Part shown: positions 24,579 to 31,643 of the stretch, in pieces
How the letters are laid out: the number at the start of each line of letters is the position of its first letter
Numbering within the stretch: position 1 is the first letter of the stretch
From: Hymenobacter oligotrophus
GTDB lineage: Bacteria; Bacteroidota; Bacteroidia; Cytophagales; Hymenobacteraceae
NCBI RefSeq assembly: GCF_003574965.1
Contig: NZ_CP032317.1
Coordinates: 1,240,001-1,304,000, forward strand
Direction: 5' to 3'
DNA: 64,000 nt
Notes under the pieces: generated by a model
Told to the model about the DNA's origin: nothing
Databases searched by the model: none
The model's input: only the letters and a program-made list of their open reading frames with translations
Translations under genes and position numbers: made by a program

Positions 24579-25814
24579 TTAGTTGCGCACGGCAATCATC
24601 AGGCCGAGCTCTTTGTAGCGCAGGTTGAAACGGCGGGCAATGGTGGCGTTGGTAAGCGAGCCTTTGTAGAGGTACACGCCCGAGCGGAAGTGCTCGTCGG
24701 CAAACAAGGCTTCGTTGATGCCGCCGTGCTGGCTGATTTCCTGCAGAATGGGCATGAAAATGTTGCTCAGCGCATTGGTGGCCGTGCGCGGCACGCGCGA
24801 GGCAATGTTGGGCACGCAGTAGTGAATCACGTCGTACTTGCGGAACACCGGCTTGCTGTGCGTGGTGATTTCGCTGGTCAGGAAACAGCCGCCCTGATCA
24901 ATGCTCACGTCGATGATAACCGAGCCCGGCGACATGGTGCTCACCACGTCTTCCGACACCATAAACGGAATGCGGCCCTCTTCGGCGTTCAGGGCGCCAA
25001 TCACCACGTCGGCGCGGCGGATTTGCTGGTTGAGCGTGAAGCCGTCGAACGTACTGGTGAAAAGCTGCGGCGCGCCTAGGTTTTGCTTAAGGCGGCGCAG
25101 CTTGTAGAGGTGGTTGTCGAACACCTTCACGTCGGCACCCAGGCCAATGGCGGCGCGGGCGGCGTACTCGGCCACCGTGCCGGCACCCAGGATAACCACC
25201 TGCGAGGGCGGCACCCCGGTGATACCACCCAGGATAATGCCTTTGCCTTCGTTGGAACGGGCCAGGTACTCGGCCGCAATCAGCATTACTGTGGAGCCGG
25301 CAATTTCGCTCATGGCCCGCACCACGGGCTTGGCGCCCGAAGGGTCCTTTATGAGCTCGAAGCTGATGGCGTTGATTTTCTTCCGTTGCAAAGCCGCGAG
25401 GTACTCTACGGTAAGTGAGCCAAACTGCAGGGCCGAAATGAGGGTTTGGCCGGCGTGCAGGTGCTCCATCTCGTCGAGCGTGGGCGGGGCAATTTTCAGC
25501 ACCACATCGGCCTCGTACACCTCTTTGGCCGTGTACACCACGCTGGCGCCGGCTTCGGAGTAATCATGGTCGGAGTACTTGCTGGGTTCGCCGGCGCCGC
25601 TTTCCAGCACTACCTCGTGGCCCTCGTTTACGAGGTGCTTTACCGCTTCGGGCGTGAGGCCGAGGCGGTTTTCCTGCAAGGAAGTTTCGCGGGGTAAGCC
25701 AATGAACAGCTTGCGGCGGCGGGTTTCAACGGCCAGCATGGATTCCTGGGGCACGTAGGCGCGGCCAGGGTTCGTCGCCAACGACGAAAAGCCGGGTGGT
25801 AGCTGTTCGGGCAT
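24579..25814 (-). CDS. ald: Alanine dehydrogenase
   Basis: A 411-aa NAD enzyme converting L-alanine to pyruvate and ammonia (or the reverse). Substrate-side motif LFIGLPRETSLQENRLGLTP and the NAD-binding fold VVILGAGTVAEYAARAAIGLGADVKVFD are intact, as is PGSVIIDVSIDQGGC with the Asp of the family. About 30 N-terminal residues precede the conserved core, as in other Bacteroidota versions, so the ATG at 25814 is kept. It lies 53 bases downstream of tsaE in the same direction. Confidence 0.93.
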   Translation of the reverse strand: MPEQLPPGFSSLATNPGRAYVPQESMLAVETRRRKLFIGLPRETSLQENRLGLTPEAVKHLVNEGHEVVLESGAGEPSKYSDHDYSEAGASVVYTAKEVYEADVVLKIAPPTLDEMEHLHAGQTLISALQFGSLTVEYLAALQRKKINAISFELIKDPSGAKPVVRAMSEIAGSTVMLIAAEYLARSNEGKGIILGGITGVPPSQVVILGAGTVAEYAARAAIGLGADVKVFDNHLYKLRRLKQNLGAPQLFTSTFDGFTLNQQIRRADVVIGALNAEEGRIPFMVSEDVVSTMSPGSVIIDVSIDQGGCFLTSEITTHSKPVFRKYDVIHYCVPNIASRVPRTATNALSNIFMPILQEISQHGGINEALFADEHFRSGVYLYKGSLTNATIARRFNLRYKELGLMIAVRN

Positions 25815-25867
25815 TCTTGCGGGGGAGTGGTAGCTCGGTTAGGCGGGGTGGGCGGATGCGGAGTAAC

Positions 25868-26308
25868 CTAGGTCGTTTGGCGCTGCACCTGCACCCGCCG
25901 CGACTCGGGCCCGGTTACCTCCACGGTAACGAGCAGCCGATCGGGCGGTAGCAGCAGCTCAACGCGACTTGGCCACTCTATCAGGCAAAGATAACCAGAA
26001 TCGAAGTACTCCTGTGCCCCAATTCGTTCGGCTTCTTCCACCGAATCAATGCGGTAAAAATCGAAATGGTACACGGGGCTGTTGCGGGCGTCGCGGTACT
26101 CGTTCACGAGCGAGAAGGTGGGGCTGCTCACGTCGTCGTGCACACCTAGGGCATTGCACAAGGCCCGGACAAGGGTGGTTTTGCCGGCGCCCATCTCCCC
26201 TTCTAGCAACACAATGGGGCACTGCTCGGCTTCGATGGCGGCCCGCAGTTGCCCGGCAGCAGCGGCCAGGGCGCCGAGCGTGGGTATCTCGATGGTGGTG
26301 GTTGGCAT
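25868..26308 (-). CDS. tsaE: tRNA threonylcarbamoyladenosine biosynthesis ATPase TsaE
   Basis: A 146-aa P-loop ATPase of the TsaBDE complex that makes t6A in ANN-decoding tRNAs. Walker A is LLEGEMGAGKTTLVRAL (residues ~35-51), followed by the family signature VSSPTFSLVNEY, FHFDFYRID-like YHFDFYRID and the Walker B region LCLIEWPSR. Size is normal. The ATG at 26308 fits; a TAnnTTTG box lies just before it. TAG stop within CCTAGG. It is upstream of ald in the same orientation. Confidence 0.94.
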   Translation of the reverse strand: MPTTTIEIPTLGALAAAAGQLRAAIEAEQCPIVLLEGEMGAGKTTLVRALCNALGVHDDVSSPTFSLVNEYRDARNSPVYHFDFYRIDSVEEAERIGAQEYFDSGYLCLIEWPSRVELLLPPDRLLVTVEVTGPESRRVQVQRQTT

Positions 26309-26312
26309 ACCG

Positions 26313-26320
26313 CAAAAGTA
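26313..26320 (-). promoter_or_regulatory. -7 box TACTTTTG before tsaE
   Basis: Exact TAnnTTTG on the minus strand, 4 bases before the tsaE ATG, implying a very short leader. Confidence 0.5.
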
Positions 26321-26445
26321 CCGGTTCAGCTCCAGCCGCCCCGCAGCCGAGGTGCCACGGCTACAAAAACCACCCCGAGGCATAACTTGCAAGGCCCACG
26401 CCCGGCCGGGGCGCTGCGCACCTGCACCTGCTGAACACCAAACCC

Positions 26446-27702
26446 ATGCAAGTTTCGAAAATGGCCGGCAGCCTGATCGGCTCCGAAATCATCAAAATCG
26501 GCAACGAGGTAAACGACATGATCCGGAAGGGGGAGCAAATCTGCAACCTCACCATCGGCGACTTCGACCCGAGCATTTACCCGATTCCGGCTGAGCTGGC
26601 CGCCGAAATAACCCAAGCGTACCAGGCGGGCAACACCAATTACCCGCCCGCCAACGGCGTGGCCGAGTTGCGCCAGAGCGCTGCCGATTTTCTGCGGAGC
26701 CGCCTAGGTCTCGACTACTCCCCCAACGATATTCTGGTGGCCGGCGGCTCGCGCCCGCTCATCTACGCTACCTACCTGGCCCTCGTCGACCCCGGCGACA
26801 AGGTGGTTTTCCCGGTACCCTCCTGGAACAACAACCACTACTGCCACCTCTCGGGCGCCGAGGGCGTGATGGTGGAAACCTCGCCCGAGAACAATTTTAT
26901 GCCCACCGCCGCCGAGGTAGCGCCGCACCTGCCGGGCGCTACGCTGCTGGCCCTCTGCTCGCCGCTGAACCCGACGGGCACCATGTTCGCGCAGCAAGAC
27001 CTGGAGGAAATCTGCGACTTGGTAATTGCCGAAAACAAGCGCCGCGGCCCCGGTGAGAAGCCCTTGTACATTATGTACGACCAGATTTACTGGTTGCTCA
27101 CCTTTGGCAACACCGCGCACTACGACCCCGTGAACCTGCGCCCCGAGCTGCGCGACTACGTCATTTACATCGACGGCATTTCGAAGGCCTTGGCCGCCAC
27201 CGGCGTGCGCGTGGGCTACGCTTTCGGCCCCAGCAACATCGTCGACAAGATGAAGGCCATTCTAGGTCACATCGGGGCGTGGGCACCCAAGGCCGAGCAA
27301 ATGGCCACGGCGCACTACCTGCCCCAGCAGGCCAACGTGGACAACTACGTGGGCGGCTTCCGCGAGAAAACCCAGCAGAGCCTGGATGCGCTGTACCGCG
27401 GCCTCAAAGACCTGCAGCAGCAGGGCTACGCCGTTGATGCCATTGTGCCCATGGGTGCCATTTACCTCACCATTAAGCTCGATGTGCTAGGCAAACGCAC
27501 GCCCGCGGGCCAGGTGCTCAGCTCCACCAAGGAGCTTACGTCGTACCTCATCAGTGAGGCGCGGGTGGCCCTGGTGCCGTTCAGCGCGTTTGGCACCGAA
27601 GGCACCGCGCCCTGGTTCCGGGCATCGGTAGGCGGCGCTTCGTTGGAGTCGATCCGGGCAGCTTTGCCGCGCCTCCAGGCCGCTTTGGATGCGCTGCAGT
27701 AA
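26446..27702 (+). CDS. Pyridoxal-phosphate aminotransferase, class I/II
   Basis: A 418-aa fold-type I aminotransferase. Visible: GNTNYPPANGVAELRQ, the phosphate-contact region VAGGSRPLIYATYLAL, CSPLNPTGTMF, the Asp of the PLP-ring contact in YIMYDQIYWLL, and the Schiff-base Lys in DGISKALAATGVRVGYAF. It is closest to aspartate aminotransferase-like enzymes; the true amino donor is not decided by what I can see. A single gene, convergent with the VF530 gene across a long hairpin. Confidence 0.88.
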   Translation: MQVSKMAGSLIGSEIIKIGNEVNDMIRKGEQICNLTIGDFDPSIYPIPAELAAEITQAYQAGNTNYPPANGVAELRQSAADFLRSRLGLDYSPNDILVAGGSRPLIYATYLALVDPGDKVVFPVPSWNNNHYCHLSGAEGVMVETSPENNFMPTAAEVAPHLPGATLLALCSPLNPTGTMFAQQDLEEICDLVIAENKRRGPGEKPLYIMYDQIYWLLTFGNTAHYDPVNLRPELRDYVIYIDGISKALAATGVRVGYAFGPSNIVDKMKAILGHIGAWAPKAEQMATAHYLPQQANVDNYVGGFREKTQQSLDALYRGLKDLQQQGYAVDAIVPMGAIYLTIKLDVLGKRTPAGQVLSSTKELTSYLISEARVALVPFSAFGTEGTAPWFRASVGGASLESIRAALPRLQAALDALQ

Positions 27703-27727
27703 GCCGCAAGCAGCGTACCCTACTAAC

Positions 27728-27772
27728 GCAAACGACGACAGCCCGGGCCGTGCCCGGGCTGTCGTCGTTTGC
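27728..27772. terminator. Perfect hairpin with 21-bp arms
   Basis: Arms 27728-27748 and 27752-27772 with a 3-base loop (cgt), between the convergent aminotransferase and VF530 genes. Two CCTAGG hexamers follow within 20 bases. Confidence 0.88.
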
Positions 27773-27811
27773 AAGCCCTAGGTGCCCCTAGGGCCGAGCG
27801 TTGCAGCAGGG

Positions 27812-28135
27812 CTATTGGGGTTGCTCGGGCTTGTTATCGGCATCGGCAGCCTGCTGGTTTTCGGTGCGCCGAAGCCGTACCAGTTCCCGGGCGCGGGTAT
27901 CGATGTAGAGCTGCTCTACTTTCTCGCGGGCCCAGGGGGTGCGGCGCAAAAAGTTGAGGCTCGATTTTTTGGTGGGGTTGTTGGCGAAGCAATTGATGCG
28001 GATGCGGTAATCCAGCTCTTCCCAGCTGTAATGCGCCAGCAGGTAGTCGAGTATTTGCACCAGCGTTACGCCGTGCAGCTCGCGCACGAGGTGGCCGTTG
28101 TCTTCGCGTACGTCGGAGTAATTGATGTATGCCAT
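27812..28135 (-). CDS. VF530-family DNA-binding protein
   Basis: A 107-aa protein. Residues ~17-75 carry the full VF530 (DUF2132) pattern: ELHGVTLVQILDYLLAHYSWEELDYRI split as LHGVTLVQILDYLL and YSWEELDYRIRINCF, then NNPTKKSSLNFLRRTPWAREKVE. The family has a four-helix fold and is thought to bind DNA. A polar tail rich in Gln, Ala and Asp follows. ATG 28135 fits the domain; the in-frame extension upstream is intergenic. Confidence 0.88.
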   Translation of the reverse strand: MAYINYSDVREDNGHLVRELHGVTLVQILDYLLAHYSWEELDYRIRINCFANNPTKKSSLNFLRRTPWAREKVEQLYIDTRARELVRLRRTENQQAADADNKPEQPQ

Positions 28136-28465
28136 TGTGCTACAAAGAACGCTAACGCGGCAGATACGGACACCGCCACGGTTCGTTTTTGAACACTGCG
28201 TCCGGAACCGGACACTTATTTGGCAGCACCGCGTTGGCCGTTCACTAGTAATCAATTGCAAAACAGAACGTTACCGGTTTGGCATTCTTCTTGGCTTAGT
28301 AGCCCTGCACAGCTGCTTACGCGTGCATTACCGGACAGCAGCTGGCCCCTCAGCCCCATTGCTCAGCAACCACCTAGGGCGTTGGTCTGAAAACGACTTA
28401 CCTCCGATGCAACTTCTATGACATGTCATAGTCTTTTTATTCGCTGATCCTCGCCTGCCACCGTC
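28136..28465. other. Divergent intergenic gap with a MarR-type operator candidate
   Basis: 330 bases between VF530 and marR. It holds one CCTAGG near 28373 and the perfect 16-bp palindrome at 28416-28431. The rest shows no open frame with recognisable content. Confidence 0.6.
28416..28431. promoter_or_regulatory. Perfect 16-bp palindrome, candidate MarR operator
   Basis: ctatgaca and tgtcatag form an exact palindrome 34 bases before the marR ATG. Size and position fit an operator for an autoregulating MarR dimer. Confidence 0.65.
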
Positions 28466-28897
28466 ATGCTTTCCAACATCGTTTTCTATTCGCTCGACCG
28501 GGCTATCCGGAGCTACCGCCGCATGGCGCAAGCCAATATCGACCGGGCGGGCGTCAACATCACCATCGATCAGTGGCTGGTGTTGCGGGTGCTGCTGGAG
28601 CACGACGACCTGACGCAAAACGAAATTGCAGAACACGTTTTCAAGGACCAGGCCTCGGTGGCCCGCATCCTGGCCTTGCTTACCCAACGCGGGCTGCTCT
28701 CGGCCGTGCCGCTGCCGCACGATGGCCGCCGCACCCAGTTGCGGGTAACCGAAGAAGGCCACCGCATCCTCGACGCGGTGCAGCCCATCGTGAACGACAA
28801 CCGAAAAACCGCGCTGGCTGGCATTTCCGACGACGAACTGGCCCAGTTGCGCAGCTTGCTGGAGCGCATCACCCAGAACTGCCACCCTCCTGCTTAA
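28466..28897 (+). CDS. MarR-family transcriptional regulator
   Basis: A 143-aa winged-helix regulator. The recognition helix and wing are clear: DLTQNEIAEHVFKDQASVARILALL and GLLSAVPLPHDGRRTQLRVTEEG (split: GLLSAVPLPHD, GRRTQLRVTEEG). Its DGRR wing-tip motif is typical. It faces the same way as the large outer-membrane receptor gene 158 bases downstream and may control both itself and that gene. A palindrome just upstream is a plausible own operator. The ligand is unknown. Confidence 0.9.
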   Translation: MLSNIVFYSLDRAIRSYRRMAQANIDRAGVNITIDQWLVLRVLLEHDDLTQNEIAEHVFKDQASVARILALLTQRGLLSAVPLPHDGRRTQLRVTEEGHRILDAVQPIVNDNRKTALAGISDDELAQLRSLLERITQNCHPPA

Positions 28898-28982
28898 TGC
28901 ACTAACTGCGTGCATATGAGCCATTTGGCGCATTCATAAAATTTTCTCCTAACTGACATTACAACAAATACGAACACTTTCG

Positions 28983-28990
28983 TACGTTTG
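28983..28990 (+). promoter_or_regulatory. -7 box TACGTTTG before the receptor gene
   Basis: Exact TAnnTTTG 65 bases before the ATG at 29056, so the receptor gene may have its own promoter separate from marR. Confidence 0.45.
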
Positions 28991-29055
28991 CTACGAAGCC
29001 TTTCGTAAGGTTTTCCACTTCTCTCCTCAGCTCAACAGCCAACCCTCATTCAGCT

Positions 29056-31542
29056 ATGAAACTTCCGCTACCCTACGTCACATCCCTAGGTCCGCGCGTG
29101 GCCCTGCTGCTCCTGGCAGGCCTGGCCACCCACCGCTCGGTGCAGGCGCAAAACGCGGCTACCGTGAGCGGCAGCGTACGCTCGGCGGCCGGCCCAGCCA
29201 TCGACTACGCCACCGTAACGCTGCACCGCGCCGCCGACTCGGCGGTGGTAAAAACCGAGTTCAGCGACGACAAAGGAGCCTTTCGGTTCGAGCAGGCCGC
29301 AGCGGGCCAGTACCTAATTTCGGCCTCGCAGCTGGGTTTTGTGCGGCAATGGTCGCAGCCGTTTGAGATGGCCGGCGCAAGCGTGCAAGTGCCTGCGCTT
29401 TCGTTGCCCGTAAGCGCCACCACGCAGCTGAAAGAGGTGAAAGTAACAGGCCAGCGCCCCACGTTTGAGCGCGAAGCCGACCGCACCATCGTGAACGTGG
29501 AAGGCAGCACGCTCGCCGCCGGCAACACGGCCCTGGAGGTGCTGCGCCGCTCGCCCAACGTTACCGTCGACAACAGCGACAACATTGCCCTGCGTGGCCG
29601 CCAAGGCGTGATGGTGCTGATTGACGGCCGCCGCATGCCCATGACGGGCCAGGAACTGGCCGACTACCTGCGCGCCCTGCCGGCCGAGCAAGTCAAAAAC
29701 ATCGAACTGATTACCAACCCGCCGGCTAAGTACGAGGCGGCTGGTTCGGCGGGCATCATCAGCATCAACCTCAAAAAAGACCAGCGCCTGGGCACCAACG
29801 GTACCTTTACGGGCAGCTACGGCCGCAGCATCTACAATAAGTTTAACACCGGCCTGAGCCTGAACCACCGCCGCAAAGGCGTGAACGTATTCGGCTCGCT
29901 GAACGCCTCCGACCGCGAAGGCATTGCCAAGCTCGACATCACCCGCAACTTTTACCGCGAAGGCGACCGGGCAACGCCGGGCGCCCTGCCCTTCCGCATC
30001 ACGGAGCAGCAAAACCGCAGCCCCATCGAGCTGCGCTCCTTGAGCTGGAAAGGCGGCCTCGATTACAACCTGGGCGAGCGTACGGTGATTGGCGGCGTGG
30101 TAAGCGGCCTTACCAACCGCGTGGTGCAGGATGGCACCAACTTTACCACCATCTACGGCCCAACGCGGGCGCAGCAAACCGACCGCTTTCGGGCCGATAA
30201 CTTCCGCAACTCCACCAACCCCAACTTTGCCGGCAACCTCAACTTCCGGCACACCTTTAAAGATTCGTTGGGCCTGCGCGAGCTGACGGCCGACGCCGAC
30301 TTTGCCCGCTACATTACCGACCGCCGGCAGGAGCTGCGCATCTTCCGCGACAACCAGCTGGGCGAAGTAACCCTAGGTGATCAGGACGGCCGCCTCACCA
30401 TTCAGTCGGCGAAGGTTGACTACGTGCAGCCGCTCAGCAAGGCGCTGCGCTTTGAGGGCGGCGGCAAAGTCAGCCACGTGTACTCCGACAACAACGTGGT
30501 GTTCACCGACGGCGAGGGCAACATCGACCTAGGGCGCACCAACCGCTTCCGCTACGACGAGAAGATTTACGCCGGCTACGTCAACTTCAACTACAAAACC
30601 GACAAGTACACCCTGCAGGGCGGCTTGCGCGCCGAGGGTACCGATGCCGAGGGCAAGCAAGAAGTGATTCAGGAAGGCGTTGACCCCGACTTCGAGCGCA
30701 ATTACTTTCAGCTGTTTCCGAGCGCGGCGCTTAAGCGTGCGTTTTCGGACAAGCACGAAACCTCGCTTTCGCTTAGCCGCCGCATCGACCGGCCTTCGTA
30801 CGGGCAGCTCAACCCCTTCCGGGTTATCATCGACGCCAACACCCGCGGCGAAGGCAACCCCGAGCTGCTGCCCCAAACCAGCTACAACCTGGAGCTGACG
30901 CACACATTTAAGCAGAAGTACAGCGCGGGCCTGAGCTACAGCATCACCGACAACCCCATGGTGGGCGTGGTGCGGCCCGAGTCGGCCACGAGCGTGAACG
31001 TGGTTTCGACCAGCAACAACCTCGACAAGCAGTACTACTACGCGCTTACCCTTACGGCGCCCGTAGAAATTGCCAAGTGGTGGAATATGTACAACAACGC
31101 CGTGTTCTACTACTCGCGGTTCAAGGGCAACCTGGTGGGCACCAACCTCAACGCCGGCCGCATGACGTACACGCTCAGCTCGAACCACAACTTCCTGATT
31201 GGCAAGGGCTGGAGCGCCGAGCTGAACGGCAACTACCAAGCGCGCGAGCTGTACGGCTTTTTGGATGTGCAGCCCCTAGGTCAGGTAGCAGCCGGGGTAC
31301 AAAAGAGCCTGTGGGACAAGAAGGCCAACCTGAAGCTGAGCGTTGCCGACATCTTCTTCACCTCGCCGGTGCGGGCCACCTCTGCCTACGCCAACTACGT
31401 CGAGAACTTCTACCAGCGGCAAGACTCGCGCCAGGCTACGCTCTCCTTCACGTACCGCTTCGGCAACGATAAGGTGGCGCCCACCAAGCGCCGCCAAAGC
31501 GGCGCCGAAGACGAAAAGCGCCGTGCTGGCGGGGGCAGCTAA
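29056..31542 (+). CDS. TonB-dependent receptor family outer-membrane protein with carboxypeptidase-regulatory domain
   Basis: An 828-aa protein: signal peptide to about VQAQ (residue 32), a carboxypeptidase-regulatory-like domain (~36-120, SGSVRSAAGPAIDYATVTL), a plug domain (VKVTGQRPTFERE; QGVMVLIDGRRMPMTG; NIELITNPPAKYEAAGSAG) and an outer-membrane barrel of the OMP_b-brl_3 type with a basic, Gly-rich tail after the last strand. It likely imports or exports a substrate unknown from sequence. A MarR gene lies just upstream. Several Leu-Gly pairs are encoded by CTAGGN. Confidence 0.88.
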   Translation: MKLPLPYVTSLGPRVALLLLAGLATHRSVQAQNAATVSGSVRSAAGPAIDYATVTLHRAADSAVVKTEFSDDKGAFRFEQAAAGQYLISASQLGFVRQWSQPFEMAGASVQVPALSLPVSATTQLKEVKVTGQRPTFEREADRTIVNVEGSTLAAGNTALEVLRRSPNVTVDNSDNIALRGRQGVMVLIDGRRMPMTGQELADYLRALPAEQVKNIELITNPPAKYEAAGSAGIISINLKKDQRLGTNGTFTGSYGRSIYNKFNTGLSLNHRRKGVNVFGSLNASDREGIAKLDITRNFYREGDRATPGALPFRITEQQNRSPIELRSLSWKGGLDYNLGERTVIGGVVSGLTNRVVQDGTNFTTIYGPTRAQQTDRFRADNFRNSTNPNFAGNLNFRHTFKDSLGLRELTADADFARYITDRRQELRIFRDNQLGEVTLGDQDGRLTIQSAKVDYVQPLSKALRFEGGGKVSHVYSDNNVVFTDGEGNIDLGRTNRFRYDEKIYAGYVNFNYKTDKYTLQGGLRAEGTDAEGKQEVIQEGVDPDFERNYFQLFPSAALKRAFSDKHETSLSLSRRIDRPSYGQLNPFRVIIDANTRGEGNPELLPQTSYNLELTHTFKQKYSAGLSYSITDNPMVGVVRPESATSVNVVSTSNNLDKQYYYALTLTAPVEIAKWWNMYNNAVFYYSRFKGNLVGTNLNAGRMTYTLSSNHNFLIGKGWSAELNGNYQARELYGFLDVQPLGQVAAGVQKSLWDKKANLKLSVADIFFTSPVRATSAYANYVENFYQRQDSRQATLSFTYRFGNDKVAPTKRRQSGAEDEKRRAGGGS

Positions 31543-31582
31543 GCCCTTGCTGCCGCCCGAAATCTGAAAGAATAAACCTAAA

Positions 31583-31636
31583 GCGCCCATTGGTAGCGCA
31601 ACGTGCCTTGAGGCACGTTGCGCTACCAATGGGCGC
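31583..31636. terminator. Perfect hairpin with 26-bp arms between two receptor genes
   Basis: Arms 31583-31608 and 31611-31636 are exact complements with two bases between. It lies between two convergent outer-membrane receptor genes; the longest perfect stem in the window together with 24505-24556. Confidence 0.88.
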
Positions 31637-31643
31637 GTTCGTG

